Shown: in pieces, positions 7,868 to 17,998 of the stretch | Position numbering within the stretch: position 1 is the first letter of the stretch | Layout: each line of letters begins with the position of its first letter | DNA from: Bryobacteraceae bacterium | GTDB taxonomy: Bacteria; Acidobacteriota; Terriglobia; Bryobacterales; Bryobacteraceae | Direction: 5' to 3' | NCBI GenBank assembly: GCA_026129905.1 | Contig: JAHCHE010000036.1 | Span: 1-64,000, forward strand | Length of the DNA stretch: 64,000 bases | Notes under the pieces: generated by a model | The model's input: only the letters and a program-made list of their open reading frames with translations | The model's database searches: none | What the model was told of the DNA's origin: nothing | Program-made: the position numbers and the translations under genes

Positions 7868-9211
7868 ATGAAGAACCAGACCACGCGAAGAACTTTTCTG
7901 GGAGCGTCCGGCGCGGCGGCCGCCGCCTGGACCGGCGCGCGCTCCTATGCGGCCGGGGCCTCGGCCAATCCCGGTCCGAACGACGTCATCAACCTTGGCC
8001 TGATCGGCTGCGGCGCGCGCGGCCGGACCTTGATCATTCCTCAGTTCGGCAAAATGCCCGGCGCGCGGTTTGTCGCCGTCTGCGACGTGAACGCGAAGTA
8101 CCTGGCCGAGAGCCGCGAACTGGCGGGCGGCGATCGCGTCGCCGCCACCCGCGATTTCCGCAAGTTGATCGAGGACAAGAACGTCGATGCGGTGATCGTC
8201 GCCACAAACCAGCAGTGGCATGTGATTCCGATGGTAGCCGCCTGTCAGGCCGGCAAGGACGTCTATCTGGAGAAACCGCTGGGCCAGTCAATCGGCGAGG
8301 GTCCTTACGCCGTCGAGGCCTGGCGCAAGTACGGCCGCATCGTACAGGCCGGCACGCAGCAGCGCAGCCAGGAACACTATCAGAAAGCCGTTGAACTGAT
8401 TCAAGCCGGGAAGCTGGGCACGATCTCCGAGGTCCGCGTGTGGGACTACGAGAACTACTGGCCAGGCGCCGGCTCTCCCCCGGACTGCCCTCCGCCGGCA
8501 GAACTGGATTGGGACTTCTATGTCGGCCCTTCGCCGTTTCGTAATTACAACCCGAACATCTACTACAACTACGGCTACGACTGGTTCAAGGTGGCGGGCG
8601 CCGGTCACCAGGTGGCCTGGGGCGTCCATCACTTCGATATCGTCCTCTGGGCCATGCAGGTGAACTGGCCCAAGAAGGTCTACGCGACCGGCGGACAGTT
8701 CGCCTTCGTGGACAACTACGAGTATCCGAACACGTTCAGCGCGACGGTGGAGTTCGGCCCCGGCCCGGTGGCCAAGCACGGGTTCCTGATGCAATACACG
8801 ATGCGAACCGGCGGTCGGCGCGAAACCCGGGCGCACGGAAAGTGTTTTATCGGCTCGGATGCTTCCATGATTCTCGACCGCGCCGGATATTCGATCGTCA
8901 AGGAAGTTCCCCGGGGCGAGAAGATTGTCTCCACCGGACCGCTGATCAATCCCGAAGCCACCGTGCTTCCCGCCGAAGACCGCAATCGCCACTTCGAGGT
9001 CTTCCTGGACAATATCCGCCGGCGCAAGCAGTCCACCGCCACGCCCGAAACGTTGCACTATGCCACGGCCGTCGGGCACCTGATGAACATGTCGTGGGAA
9101 ACCGGGCGCGCCATCGCCTGGGACGGCAAAACCAACCAGGCGGCGGACGATCCCGCGGCGAACAACCTGGTGCTGCGGCCCTACCGCGCGCCGTGGAAGC
9201 TGGGGGCGTAG
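7868..9211 (+). CDS. Tat-signal Gfo/Idh/MocA family oxidoreductase
   Basis: NAD(P)-dependent sugar or sugar-derivative oxidoreductase, 447 residues. A Tat leader (TTRRTFLGASG) is followed by an alanine-rich hydrophobic stretch, so it is probably periplasmic. The Rossmann motif GLIGCGARG follows at about residue 40, and LEKP, holding the catalytic lysine of the family, appears near residue 135. ATG 7868 is preferred over an in-frame GTG at 7859 because AGAGAG lies about eight bases upstream and the ATG begins a compact Tat signal. A TATATT hexamer at 7829-7834 could be an internal promoter. It lies 45 bases after the ManD-like gene and 3 bases before the TIM-barrel gene, in the same transcription unit. 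Confidence 0.87.
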   Translation: MKNQTTRRTFLGASGAAAAAWTGARSYAAGASANPGPNDVINLGLIGCGARGRTLIIPQFGKMPGARFVAVCDVNAKYLAESRELAGGDRVAATRDFRKLIEDKNVDAVIVATNQQWHVIPMVAACQAGKDVYLEKPLGQSIGEGPYAVEAWRKYGRIVQAGTQQRSQEHYQKAVELIQAGKLGTISEVRVWDYENYWPGAGSPPDCPPPAELDWDFYVGPSPFRNYNPNIYYNYGYDWFKVAGAGHQVAWGVHHFDIVLWAMQVNWPKKVYATGGQFAFVDNYEYPNTFSATVEFGPGPVAKHGFLMQYTMRTGGRRETRAHGKCFIGSDASMILDRAGYSIVKEVPRGEKIVSTGPLINPEATVLPAEDRNRHFEVFLDNIRRRKQSTATPETLHYATAVGHLMNMSWETGRAIAWDGKTNQAADDPAANNLVLRPYRAPWKLGA

Positions 9212-9214
9212 CCG

Positions 9215-10156
9215 ATGACGGCCCGCATCACCCGACGGAGTTCGCTGCTGGCCCTGGCCGCCTCGGGCGCCGGGGCGTCCGACGCCTCGCCGAACGCGAG
9301 CGCTCGCTCCGTGCCGGTCGGCATCGCCACCACGCAGTTTCGCGACCAGACGAACCAGAGCCTCGCCGCGGAGTTGAAGAAGCAGGGAGTGCGCCACATC
9401 CAGTTGTTCTTCACCCAGAGGGATAGCGACTACTGGCGGTACGGCGTCCCGAGCGACCTCAAGGGTATGACGCCCGGCCGCGCAAAGGAGATCGCGGACA
9501 TTTACCACGCGGCGGGGATGACCATCCACGGCCTCGGCGTCTACGCCACGCTGATTCACCCCGACCCGGCGGACCGGAAAGCGAACCTCGCCTACTTTGA
9601 GGCGATGATGAAGCTGGGGGAGCACGTCGGGACGAAGACCTTCCTGAGCGAGATGGGCCACTACCAACCCCCGGGGCCGGCGCCCCGCGTGGCGTACGAC
9701 TGGCAGGACGAGGTCTGGAAGACGGCCATCGCATCGGCGAGAGAACTGGCCCGAATGGCCGACGCGCATGGCGCCACCCTATTGCTGGAGCCGATCTATC
9801 GCAGCGTCCTCGCCAGCGCCAAGCGGACGCGGGTCTTCCTGGAGGAAGTGGGCTCCCCGCGGGTGCGCGCGCAACTCGATCCGGCGAACCTCCTCGAAGT
9901 GAACGACCTAGAGGAGATGTACGCGCAACTGAAGCCCTGGATCGGCGGCATCCATGCCAAGGACCGCAAGCTGCACGTCACCGAGGGCGTGCCGGCCGGG
10001 CAGGGAGACCTGGATTACCGCAAGTTCGTGACGCTGTCGGTCGAACACGCGCCCGGAATCCCGCTGATCGTCGAATATGTCGGCACAAGCGACTACGCGC
10101 CGGCGTTGGCGCACCTGCGCAAAGTGATCCGCGAGGCGGGGCTGACCGAGGCGTAA
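9215..10156 (+). CDS. Exported TIM-barrel sugar isomerase/epimerase (AP-endonuclease 2 fold)
   Basis: Protein of 313 residues with an N-terminal RRSSLLALAASG stretch that looks like a short Tat-type leader, followed by a xylose-isomerase-like TIM barrel. Visible elements include GMTIHGLGVYA, LLLEPIYR with a likely metal-binding Glu, and the C-terminal HAKDRK segment. Such proteins isomerise or epimerise sugars, but the specific reaction cannot be told. The stop-to-start gap from the Gfo/Idh gene is only 3 bases, so they are co-transcribed and probably act on the same carbohydrate. Confidence 0.78.
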   Translation: MTARITRRSSLLALAASGAGASDASPNASARSVPVGIATTQFRDQTNQSLAAELKKQGVRHIQLFFTQRDSDYWRYGVPSDLKGMTPGRAKEIADIYHAAGMTIHGLGVYATLIHPDPADRKANLAYFEAMMKLGEHVGTKTFLSEMGHYQPPGPAPRVAYDWQDEVWKTAIASARELARMADAHGATLLLEPIYRSVLASAKRTRVFLEEVGSPRVRAQLDPANLLEVNDLEEMYAQLKPWIGGIHAKDRKLHVTEGVPAGQGDLDYRKFVTLSVEHAPGIPLIVEYVGTSDYAPALAHLRKVIREAGLTEA

Positions 10157-10456
10157 CATCACGCGCGAGCCGAAGCCGCCCGCTCACGCCCGCTCCGCTT
10201 GCGACTGCCCCCGCTTTGCTGGAAGAATGGGTATATTTGGAGGACCGGGAGGGGGAGTCCTCGTCGATCCTGTGGATTCCGCGCGGGATATCTGGAAACA
10301 TCTCCCATCTGGGTGGAGGGGGACACTCAACTGGGCAGAGTAGCGGAAAGGCCAATAAAACCTGGATTACAAAGAGTGTTGGTAAAGGGGCTTAGCAGGC
10401 AGGCGGGCAGCACTACCCGGCTATACCAGCCGAGCGCCGTGGCGCGGGTGTAAGGC
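10157..10456 (+). promoter_or_regulatory. 300-base region upstream of the Mrp operon; possible structured leader
   Basis: No gene is seen. The downstream half could fold: GAGGAC/GTCCTC arms near 10251-10273, CGGG/CCCG around 10410-10425 and GCGCC-GT-GGCGC just before mrpA. A TATATT at 10232-10237 could be a -10 element but has no good -35. A long leader before a cation antiporter would suit a riboswitch or attenuator, but I cannot match it to a known RNA class. Confidence 0.3.
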
Positions 10457-12817
10457 ATGCTGCTTCTGCTGACCCTCCTGCCGTTCGCCGCCGCCGCCGT
10501 TGTCGCACCGCTCTGGAGCCGGGCGCACCGGTTCGCGGCAGGTATTTCCGTGCTCGTCCCACTGGGGACCGCCGTCGCACTGCTGTCCTTGGCCCCGGCG
10601 GTCTGGCGAGGCGAACCGCTGCTGGAGCCGCACGCCTGGGCGCCCAGCGTGGGCGTATCGCTCTCGTTCCACCTTGACGGGCTGAGCCTTTTGTTCTCGC
10701 TGCTCATCAGCGGCATTGGCGCGCTGGTGTTGCTGTACTCGCAGGGATATCTCCACGGGAGCCCGAATCTCGGCCGGTTCTGCGCGACGCTGCTGTTCTT
10801 CATGGGATCGATGCTCGGCGTCGTGCTCGCCAACAACTTGGTTGCGCTGTTCGTCTTCTGGGAACTGACCAGCTTTAGTTCGTACCTGCTGATCGGCTTC
10901 GAAAGCTCCCGGCTCAAGGCGCGCAATGCCGCGCTGCAGGCGCTGCTGGTTACCGGGATAGGCGGCCTCGCGCTGCTGGCCGGGGCGGTGCTGCTGGCGC
11001 TGGCTGCAGGTTCGTACGAAATTACCGAAGTGCTCGCGGCGGGCGGTCTGCGCCAGCATGCGCTCTATCTGCCGATCCTGCTGCTGATACTCGGCGCGGC
11101 GTTCACCAAGTCGGCCCAATTCCCGTTCCACTTCTGGCTGCCGTCGGCGATGGAAGCGCCGGCGCCGGTGAGCGCATACCTGCATTCGGCCACGATGGTG
11201 AAGGCGGGCGTCTACCTGCTGGCTCGCCTGAACCCGGCGCTCGGCGGGGGCGCGGAGTGGCCGTTGCTGCTCGGCCTTTTCGGCGGCGCCACCATGCTGA
11301 TCGGCGTCGTTGTGGCGTTCTTCAAAAACGATCTGAAACAGATCCTGGCATACTCTACCATCGGCGTCCTCGGCACGCTGGTGCTGATGATCGGCGTGGG
11401 AACGCCCGACGCTTTCAAGGCCATGGCCGCCTACCTGCTCGCGCACGCGCTGTACAAGGGCTCGCTGTTCCTGATGAGTGGCGCCGTCGACCACGAAACC
11501 GGAACGCGCGATATCGGCGAACTGAGCGGCCTGCGGCGCGCGATGCCATTGACGGCGGCCGTCGCCCTGATCGCCGCCGTGTCCATGGCCGGTCTGCCGC
11601 CAACGCTCGGCTTCATCGGCAAGGAGCTGCTTTATGAATCGGCCAACCACGCGCCAGCCTATGCGTGGCTGGTCACGGCTGCGCTCGCGGTGAACGGCGC
11701 CATCCTGTTCGCCGTTGCCGCCATGGCCGGGTACAAGCCGTTCGCCGGTCCGCTCCGGTCGCCCAAGCCGCCGCACGAGGCCCCATGGACCCTGTGGACG
11801 GCGCCGGGCGTCGCGGCTGTGCTCGGCCTGGTTCTGGGTCTTGCGCCGCGCGCCGCCGAGTCGGCGATCCGATCGGCGGCGTCCGCGGTGGCGGGCGCTC
11901 CGGTTTCGGTCGAGCTGAGCCTTTTTCACGGTTTCAATCTGCCGCTACTGCTTACCGCGGCGGGAGTGATCGTCGGCGGCTTGCTGTATATCTACAGGTC
12001 CCGTATCGCTGGGCTCGCGCCTCGCTCCGCCCCGGTCACCGCCGGCGGTGTTTACGACCGCCTGCTCGCAGCGCTGGTCGGCTTCGCCGCCCTGCAAACC
12101 CGCTGGCTCCAAAGCGGCTATCTGCGCGCCTATCTCAAAATCATCATCCTCACCGCGGTGTTGTTGGGCGGCTACGCCCTGCTGACGCGAAACGCAGCGG
12201 CGGCGGCGCTCAGCGTTTCGGACGCGCGCTTCCACGAGCTGATCGTGGGCGGCTTGATTCTCGCCGGCACGATTGCCACCGTCCGGGCCAGATCGAGGAT
12301 GATATCCGTGGCCGCGGTCGGAGCGGTCGGCGTCGGCGTTTCGCTGATCTTCGTACTCTTCGGAGCGCCGGATCTGGCCATGACGCAGTTGACGATCGAG
12401 GCGCTCACCGTCGTTCTGCTGGTCTTCGTGTTTCACCACCTGCCGGACTTCTCGCTCAAGTCCCGCCGTCCTGTCCGCGTCCTCGATGTCGCGCTGTGCG
12501 CTACGGCCGGCGTCTTCATGGGGGCCCTGGTGCTGGCGGCCGGCGCGGAGCGGCCGTGGCCGAGCATCTCGTCCTACTTCACCGACAACAGCCGCGATCT
12601 CGCCGGAGGCCGCAACGTCGTCAACGTCATTTTGACAGACTTCCGGGGACTGGACACGTTCGGGGAAATCACCGTCCTCGCCATTGCCGGCATCGGCGTT
12701 TACGCGCTGTTGCGGCTTAACATGGACGAGATCCGCCGCCGTGAAGGGGCGCGGACAGCGCCTTCGGAAGCGGCGATACCCGCCGCCACGACCGCGCCGG
12801 ATCGGGAGACGCCATGA
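10457..12817 (+). CDS. mrpA: Mrp cation/proton antiporter subunit A
   Basis: Largest subunit of the Mrp (Mnh/Sha) heteromeric Na+(K+)/H+ antiporter, 786 residues and almost entirely transmembrane. The N-terminal two thirds is homologous to complex I Nuo[32 protein letters not shown] and the Lys-containing antiporter helices are visible. The C-terminal part carries the MbhD/DUF4040-like and MbhE-like segments (for example [20 protein letters not shown]) expected of a full-length MrpA. It is the first of seven genes that overlap in series; its TGA overlaps the mrpB ATG by four bases. Confidence 0.93.
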   Translation: MLLLLTLLPFAAAAVVAPLWSRAHRFAAGISVLVPLGTAVALLSLAPAVWRGEPLLEPHAWAPSVGVSLSFHLDGLSLLFSLLISGIGALVLLYSQGYLHGSPNLGRFCATLLFFMGSMLGVVLANNLVALFVFWELTSFSSYLLIGFESSRLKARNAALQALLVTGIGGLALLAGAVLLALAAGSYEITEVLAAGGLRQHALYLPILLLILGAAFTKSAQFPFHFWLPSAMEAPAPVSAYLHSATMVKAGVYLLARLNPALGGGAEWPLLLGLFGGATMLIGVVVAFFKNDLKQILAYSTIGVLGTLVLMIGVGTPDAFKAMAAYLLAHALYKGSLFLMSGAVDHETGTRDIGELSGLRRAMPLTAAVALIAAVSMAGLPPTLGFIGKELLYESANHAPAYAWLVTAALAVNGAILFAVAAMAGYKPFAGPLRSPKPPHEAPWTLWTAPGVAAVLGLVLGLAPRAAESAIRSAASAVAGAPVSVELSLFHGFNLPLLLTAAGVIVGGLLYIYRSRIAGLAPRSAPVTAGGVYDRLLAALVGFAALQTRWLQSGYLRAYLKIIILTAVLLGGYALLTRNAAAAALSVSDARFHELIVGGLILAGTIATVRARSRMISVAAVGAVGVGVSLIFVLFGAPDLAMTQLTIEALTVVLLVFVFHHLPDFSLKSRRPVRVLDVALCATAGVFMGALVLAAGAERPWPSISSYFTDNSRDLAGGRNVVNVILTDFRGLDTFGEITVLAIAGIGVYALLRLNMDEIRRREGARTAPSEAAIPAATTAPDRETP

Positions 12818-13224
12818 ACTCCGTCATCCTCAGCGCCGCTACCGTGCTGCTGAAGCCCTTGCTGACCTTCATTTCGTTGTTCGTTCTGCTGCGGGGTCAC
12901 AACGAACCGGGCGGAGGCTTTGTCGGCGGCCTGATCGCGGCTTCCGCTTTCGTGCTCCAGGCGATCGCCCATGGCGTGCCTCCCGCCCGGCGTTCCCTGC
13001 GCGTGCGGCCGCGCCTGCTGATTGCGGGCGGCTTGTTGACGGCGGCGGCCAGCGGCCTGATCTCCGTCGCAATGGGAGCGCCCTTTATGACGGGCCAGAC
13101 GTACGCCCTCCCCGTGTTGGGATGGAAACTGAGCACCGCTCTGCTGTTCGATATCGGCGTTTACCTCGTCGTAATGGGCGCGGTGCTCCACATCATCTTC
13201 ACCCTGGTGGAGGATGCGCCGTGA
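12814..13224 (+). CDS. mrpB: Mrp antiporter subunit B
   Basis: Small membrane subunit of 136 residues with an MnhB domain. The motif [15 protein letters not shown] near residues 28-42 is diagnostic. Four transmembrane helices are apparent. It overlaps mrpA by ATGA and mrpC by GTGA, so stoichiometric translation is likely. Confidence 0.93.
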   Translation: MNSVILSAATVLLKPLLTFISLFVLLRGHNEPGGGFVGGLIAASAFVLQAIAHGVPPARRSLRVRPRLLIAGGLLTAAASGLISVAMGAPFMTGQTYALPVLGWKLSTALLFDIGVYLVVMGAVLHIIFTLVEDAP

Positions 13225-13571
13225 CCCTGGTTCTTGCATTGACGATCGGCCTGCTGTACGGCGCGGCTATGTACATGATCATCCGGCGGAGCATTGTGAA
13301 GCTCGTGTTCGGCCTGGTCCTGCTAAGCCATGCCGCCAATCTGCTCATCTTCACCGTCGGCGGCCTCACGCGCGACCATCCGCCGCTCGCGCCCGAGCAG
13401 GCCGCGCTGCCGCATCCGCCGGCCGTTGCGGATCCTTTGCCCCAGGCCCTGATCCTCACCGCTATCGTCATCAGCTTCGGCGTGCTGGCGTTCGTGCTGG
13501 CGCTGGTGCGCCGGACGGTCGCCTCAGCCGGAACGGACGACCTGGACGACTTGCGGACCACGGAACAATGA
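13221..13571 (+). CDS. mrpC: Mrp antiporter subunit C
   Basis: NuoK-like subunit of 116 residues with three predicted helices, including [19 protein letters not shown] and [19 protein letters not shown]. The GTG start at 13221 overlaps the mrpB stop (GTGA), and its own stop overlaps the mrpD start (ATGA). The conserved [14 protein letters not shown] stretch supports MrpC/MnhC. Confidence 0.92.
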   Translation: MTLVLALTIGLLYGAAMYMIIRRSIVKLVFGLVLLSHAANLLIFTVGGLTRDHPPLAPEQAALPHPPAVADPLPQALILTAIVISFGVLAFVLALVRRTVASAGTDDLDDLRTTEQ

Positions 13572-15055
13572 CCCTGCTGTTGATTTCGCCGATCCTGATC
13601 CCGCTGATCACCGCCGCGCTGTGCCTGCTCGTCTGGCGCCGTCCGGTTTGGCAGCGCTGGCTGGGGACCGCCGGCGCCTTCGCGCTTCTGAGCGCGTCCG
13701 GCCTGTTGCTGAAGCTGGTCTGGGACCGGGGAATCCAGGCGGAGCAGATGGGCTCCTGGCCGGCGCCGTTCGGCATCACGTTGGTGGCCGACCTATTCTC
13801 CGCCGTGATGATCGTGCTGGCGGGACTGACGGGCGCCGCGGTGTTCGTCTACTCCCATGGCAACATCGACCGGTTCCGCGAGAGCTTCGGCTACTATCCC
13901 TTGATGCACCTGCTGCTGATGGGCGTCTGCGGCGCGTTCCTCACCGGCGACGTCTTTAACCTCTATGTCTGGTTCGAGGTGATGCTGATCTCGTCGTTCG
14001 TCCTGCTCGCCTTGGGCGGTGAACGGGGCCAGATCGAAGGCGCGTTCAAGTACGTGACGCTGAACCTGGTTTCCTCGGGCTTCTTCTTGGCCGCCGTCGG
14101 CCTGCTCTACAGCGTCGCCGGCACCCTGAACATGGCCGACCTCGCGGTGAAGCTGCGCGAAACCTCCAACCCGCCCCTGATCACGGCCCTGGCGATGCTC
14201 TTCCTGGTCGCCTTCGGAATCAAGGCGGCGGTCTTCCCGCTGTTCTTCTGGCTGCCCGCCTCATACCATACCCCGCCGGTTGCCGTCTCGGCCATGTTCG
14301 CGGGTCTGCTCACCAAAGTCGGCGTCTATGCGCTGATCCGCGTGTTCACGCTGCTGTTCGTACAGGATCCCGCCTATACGCACCGCCTCATCCTGGTGAT
14401 CTCGGGCCTGACGATGCTCACCGGAGTGCTCGGCGCGATGTCGCAGAACGAGTTCCGGCGCGTGCTCTCGTTCCATATCGTGAGCCAGATCGGCTACATG
14501 ATCATGGGCCTCGGCCTGTTTACCCGGCTGGCGCTGGCGGCTTCGGTGTTCTACATCATCCACCACATCATCGTGAAGACGAACCTCTTCCTGGTGGCCG
14601 GCATCGTCCACCGCCATACCGGAACGATGGAACTGAAACGGCTGGGCGGCTTCTACGAGTCCCGCCCGCTGCTGGCGCTCCTGTTTCTGGTTCCGGCGCT
14701 TTCTCTGGCCGGCGTGCCGCCCCTGTCGGGATTCTTCGCCAAGTTCTTTCTGGTCAAAGGAGGCCTCGCGATCGAGCAGTACTGGATCGTCGCGGTTTCT
14801 CTGTTTGTCAGCATCCTGACGCTGTTCTCGATGATCAAAATCTGGGCCGAAGTGTTCTGGAAACCGGCGTCGGAGCCGGAGCAGGCCGTCTCTTCCCGCG
14901 CTCGAAGCCTGTGGGCGCCGGTAGCCGCGCTGGCCGCCATCACCGTCTTCATCGGCGTGGGCGTCGAGCCGGTCTTCCGTCTCTCCGACGCTGCCGCGGT
15001 CCAGATGCTGAATCCGGAAGAGTATATCCGCGTTGTGTTGGGAGGCAATCGGTGA
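13568..15055 (+). CDS. mrpD: Mrp antiporter subunit D
   Basis: NuoN/NuoL-like antiporter subunit of 495 residues with about 14 transmembrane helices. Seen motifs: [18 protein letters not shown], the [17 protein letters not shown] loop and [15 protein letters not shown], all typical of MrpD. It starts at the ATG that overlaps mrpC and ends in a GTGA overlap with mrpE. Confidence 0.93.
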   Translation: MTLLLISPILIPLITAALCLLVWRRPVWQRWLGTAGAFALLSASGLLLKLVWDRGIQAEQMGSWPAPFGITLVADLFSAVMIVLAGLTGAAVFVYSHGNIDRFRESFGYYPLMHLLLMGVCGAFLTGDVFNLYVWFEVMLISSFVLLALGGERGQIEGAFKYVTLNLVSSGFFLAAVGLLYSVAGTLNMADLAVKLRETSNPPLITALAMLFLVAFGIKAAVFPLFFWLPASYHTPPVAVSAMFAGLLTKVGVYALIRVFTLLFVQDPAYTHRLILVISGLTMLTGVLGAMSQNEFRRVLSFHIVSQIGYMIMGLGLFTRLALAASVFYIIHHIIVKTNLFLVAGIVHRHTGTMELKRLGGFYESRPLLALLFLVPALSLAGVPPLSGFFAKFFLVKGGLAIEQYWIVAVSLFVSILTLFSMIKIWAEVFWKPASEPEQAVSSRARSLWAPVAALAAITVFIGVGVEPVFRLSDAAAVQMLNPEEYIRVVLGGNR

Positions 15056-15378
15056 TTCGTATCTGGCGCATCCTGCTCTTTTTTCCCTGGTTCGTATGGG
15101 AACTTTCGCTCGCCACTCTCCGCGTCGCGCGCGACATGATCCTGCCGCTGCGGAAACTGACGCCCGGCGTGGTCGCGATTCCGGTGAGCGGCCGGCCGGA
15201 TTGGCAGATCACGGTTATCGCGAACCTGATCACCCTCACCCCCGGCACGCTGAGCCTCGACGTTTCGCCGGACCGGCGCTGGCTGTTCATCCACACCATT
15301 AACATGCCAACCCCGCAGGGGCTGCGCCGCGCCATGGAAGGCGGCCTCATCCGCCGCCTCGACAGGATCTTCCAATGA
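15052..15378 (+). CDS. mrpE: Mrp antiporter subunit E
   Basis: Small subunit of 108 residues with an MnhE domain. An N-terminal membrane anchor ([19 protein letters not shown]) is followed by a cytoplasmic portion with [19 protein letters not shown] and LFIHTIN, the conserved MrpE segments. The GTG start overlaps the mrpD stop, and the TGA overlaps the mrpF ATG. Confidence 0.92.
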   Translation: MIRIWRILLFFPWFVWELSLATLRVARDMILPLRKLTPGVVAIPVSGRPDWQITVIANLITLTPGTLSLDVSPDRRWLFIHTINMPTPQGLRRAMEGGLIRRLDRIFQ

Positions 15379-15668
15379 ATCCGATCTCGAATCTGGTTGG
15401 GGCCAGCGGCGTCACGCTCGTCCTTCTCGCTGCCGCCCTGGTGCTCGCCTTCATCCGGCTGGTTCGCGGACCCAGCTTGCCGGACCGGGTGGTCGCGCTC
15501 GACCTGATGGCGCTGATCGCGGTGGGGATCATGGCCACGCTCGCCGTGGCCGCGGACCATCCGTCGATTCTGGACGCGGCCATCGTCGTCGCGGTGATCA
15601 CGTTTGTCAGCACGGTGGCCTTCGCGGCCTTTCTGGAGCGGGGAGGCGACGATGGCTGGCGCGCTTAG
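15375..15668 (+). CDS. mrpF: Mrp antiporter subunit F
   Basis: MnhF-family subunit of 97 residues with three helices. RLVRGPSLPDRVVALDLM is the conserved signature. It begins in an ATGA overlap with mrpE and overlaps mrpG by 17 bases. Confidence 0.93.
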   Translation: MNPISNLVGASGVTLVLLAAALVLAFIRLVRGPSLPDRVVALDLMALIAVGIMATLAVAADHPSILDAAIVVAVITFVSTVAFAAFLERGGDDGWRA

Positions 15669-16038
15669 CGGCTTCTTCATGGTCGCCGGCGCCGCTTTCA
15701 TGCTGCTGGCCGCGGTCGGCGTGGTGCGCATGCCCGACGTCTTCATGCGGCTGCAAGCCACCACCAAGGCGCTCACGTTCGGCGTCGGCGGCTTCATGAT
15801 CGGCGTCGCGCTGCATTTGTGGGACCTTGGCGCCGTACTCCGCTTGCTAATCACAGTCGGGTTTATCTTCCTCACGGTGCCCATCGCGGCGCACGTGATC
15901 GCGCGGGCGGCCTATCGGGTCGGCGCGGAGTTCTGGAGCGGATCCCTGCTCGAGGATCTGCCGGAGGCGCCCGAGAAGCAAGCGCCTGCGGTCCCCGAGC
16001 TTCCCGAAGGAGATTCCGGAGATCCCCAGGGCACTTGA
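15652..16038 (+). CDS. mrpG: Mrp antiporter subunit G
   Basis: PhaG/MnhG-family subunit of 128 residues. LLAAVGVVRMPDVFMRLQA and the TKALTFGVGGFMIG segment are diagnostic. The last ~25 residues are a polar, proline-rich cytoplasmic tail. The ATG at 15652 is chosen because it starts just before the first helix; longer forms would run far into mrpF. This completes the A-G set, so a functional antiporter is expected. Confidence 0.92.
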   Translation: MAGALSGFFMVAGAAFMLLAAVGVVRMPDVFMRLQATTKALTFGVGGFMIGVALHLWDLGAVLRLLITVGFIFLTVPIAAHVIARAAYRVGAEFWSGSLLEDLPEAPEKQAPAVPELPEGDSGDPQGT

Positions 16039-16210
16039 CTTGCCGGGGTCCGGCGTGTCATCCTGCGCGGGTAGCAGTCCGTGGCGGAGTGTCCACGCGC
16101 GTCTGGCGTCGTGCCGGCTTAGCCATTAGGAAAGCGGGCCTGGGATCGCCCTATCGTCCAGACGTTATCGCACGCCCCGTTGCGGGCTTGTCGACGAAAG
16201 CAGCCACTCC

Positions 16211-17968
16211 ATGCAACTTCACGAGAAAGCCGCGGACCTGCCGGCGCAGACCAGCGCCGGCGGCCTTCACGAACTGATCGTCGAGACCGTCGGCGGCGGG
16301 TCTCGCTCGGTACCCCTTGCCGGCAACCGGCTTTCCGTCGGCCGTTCCCCCGCGAATGAACTGGCGTTTGTCGAGGATCACAGCCTTTCCCGCAACCACC
16401 TGGTGTTCGAGCGCGGCGAAGAAGGCTGGATGGTGAAGGACCTCGGCAGCACCAACGGTACCGAGGTCAACGCGCAGCGCCTGCGGGCGCCGCACTTGTT
16501 GCGGCCCGGCGATCAGATCGTCGCCGGAAACCAGAAGTTCCAGTTTCGCAGTCTCGCCTCGGATCAGCCGTCGGGGACCGTCTTCTTCGTCCGCGACGAT
16601 ACCTGGGCCGGCTCGGCCGAACTGGTAGTGAAACTGGAGAACGTGGTCGCCCAGGGCGCCGCCCAGAAGAGCGTCGCGCCGGCGGCGGTCTATGGCAAGC
16701 ATGCGGTGGACGCTTTGATACGGGCGGGCCGCGAATTGCTCAGCCATCGCTCGTTGAGCGAGCTGTTCGAGGTGATCCTCGACCTGGCGCTCGAAAGCTG
16801 CGACGCCCAGCGCGGCGTGGTGATGAGCCTCGAAGGCGCCGAACTGGCGGTTCGTGCCCAGCGCGGAGAGGGCTTCCGCATCAGCACCGCCGTGCGCGAT
16901 CGCGTGATCCAGGAAAAGGCGTCCATCCTGGTCCGCGATGCGTTCCGCGACGACCAGTTGCGGATGCGCCAGAGCATCGTGCTGCAAAAAGTCCGCAGCA
17001 TGATGGTCGTCCCGCTGCAGACCGGCGATAAGGTTATCGGCCTCATCTACATCGACAAGTCGGACTTCATCAACCCCTTCACCGACCAGGAACTGAATCT
17101 CCTCACCGTGATGGCCAATGTCGCGGCGATCCGCATCGAACAGGCGCGCCTTGTGGAAGTGGAGCAAGCCGAGCGCGAACTCAGCCGCGAGCTGGCGCAG
17201 GCGGGCGAAATTCAAGCGAGCCTTCTGCCCAAACAGATCCCGCACGTGGAAGGCATGGACATCTCGGGCAGCAACATCCCATGCCGCGGCGTGGGCGGCG
17301 ACTACTTCGATTGCCTGCCGTTTCGCGATGGCCGCGTGGCGCTGCTGGTGGGAGACGTGTCGGGGAAGGGCATGCCGGCGGCGCTGTTGATGACTTCGCT
17401 CCAGGCGATGGTTTCCGTGCTGATCAAGTCGGCGAATTCGCCGGCCGAAATCATGGAGACGCTCAACCGGAACCTGTCGGAGCGATTTCCCGGCAACCGT
17501 TTTATCACGCTGTTCATCGCCGTTGTCGACCCGTTCACTGGCGGCATCTATTATTCGAACGCGGGACACAACCGGCCGGTGCTGGTTCGAGCCGACGGCC
17601 GCCTGGAGTCGCTGAAGGGCGGCGACCTGGTGATCGGGATCGATCCGAAGGCCAAGTACCAAACGTACCGGTCGCTGATGATGCCTGGCGACGTGCTGGC
17701 TCTCTACAGCGATGGGATCACCGAGGCGAGTCCCGAGGAAGAGTTCGACGAATTCGGCGAAGAAAGGCTCGGAGAAGTGCTCGCCCAACACCGTACGGAC
17801 TCGGCCTCCAGTCTCATCGAGCGCGTGGTCCAGGCCGTTTCCGAGCACGCCGGTGGAGGAACGTTCGCCGACGACGTAACGCTGCTGATTGCGCGCCGCG
17901 TTGATGAGCCCCAGGAAGGAGAGCCCCGGACGGCGCTGGGGGCCACGGTGGAAGCGCGGCTTCGCTGA
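16211..17968 (+). CDS. FHA-GAF-PP2C (RsbU/SpoIIE-type) phosphatase
   Basis: Cytosolic signalling phosphatase, 585 residues. An N-terminal FHA domain (about 22-115; VGRSPANE, SRNHL, GSTNG) binds phosphothreonine. A GAF domain spans about 175-310. A short coiled coil follows, then a PP2C/SpoIIE catalytic domain (about 350-565). Catalytic-metal motifs are visible: GGDYFD, VGDVSGKGMPAALLM, SNAGHNRP, LYSDGITEA and FADDVTLL. RsbU-like enzymes dephosphorylate anti-sigma-factor antagonists. No such partner lies nearby, so its target is unknown; a phosphothreonine-binding module would fit the Hanks kinase at the left of the window. It follows mrpG after 172 bases and may be separately transcribed. Confidence 0.9.
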   Translation: MQLHEKAADLPAQTSAGGLHELIVETVGGGSRSVPLAGNRLSVGRSPANELAFVEDHSLSRNHLVFERGEEGWMVKDLGSTNGTEVNAQRLRAPHLLRPGDQIVAGNQKFQFRSLASDQPSGTVFFVRDDTWAGSAELVVKLENVVAQGAAQKSVAPAAVYGKHAVDALIRAGRELLSHRSLSELFEVILDLALESCDAQRGVVMSLEGAELAVRAQRGEGFRISTAVRDRVIQEKASILVRDAFRDDQLRMRQSIVLQKVRSMMVVPLQTGDKVIGLIYIDKSDFINPFTDQELNLLTVMANVAAIRIEQARLVEVEQAERELSRELAQAGEIQASLLPKQIPHVEGMDISGSNIPCRGVGGDYFDCLPFRDGRVALLVGDVSGKGMPAALLMTSLQAMVSVLIKSANSPAEIMETLNRNLSERFPGNRFITLFIAVVDPFTGGIYYSNAGHNRPVLVRADGRLESLKGGDLVIGIDPKAKYQTYRSLMMPGDVLALYSDGITEASPEEEFDEFGEERLGEVLAQHRTDSASSLIERVVQAVSEHAGGGTFADDVTLLIARRVDEPQEGEPRTALGATVEARLR

Positions 17969-17998
17969 GAACGTCCGCCGGCGAATCGGGCCGTCTCG

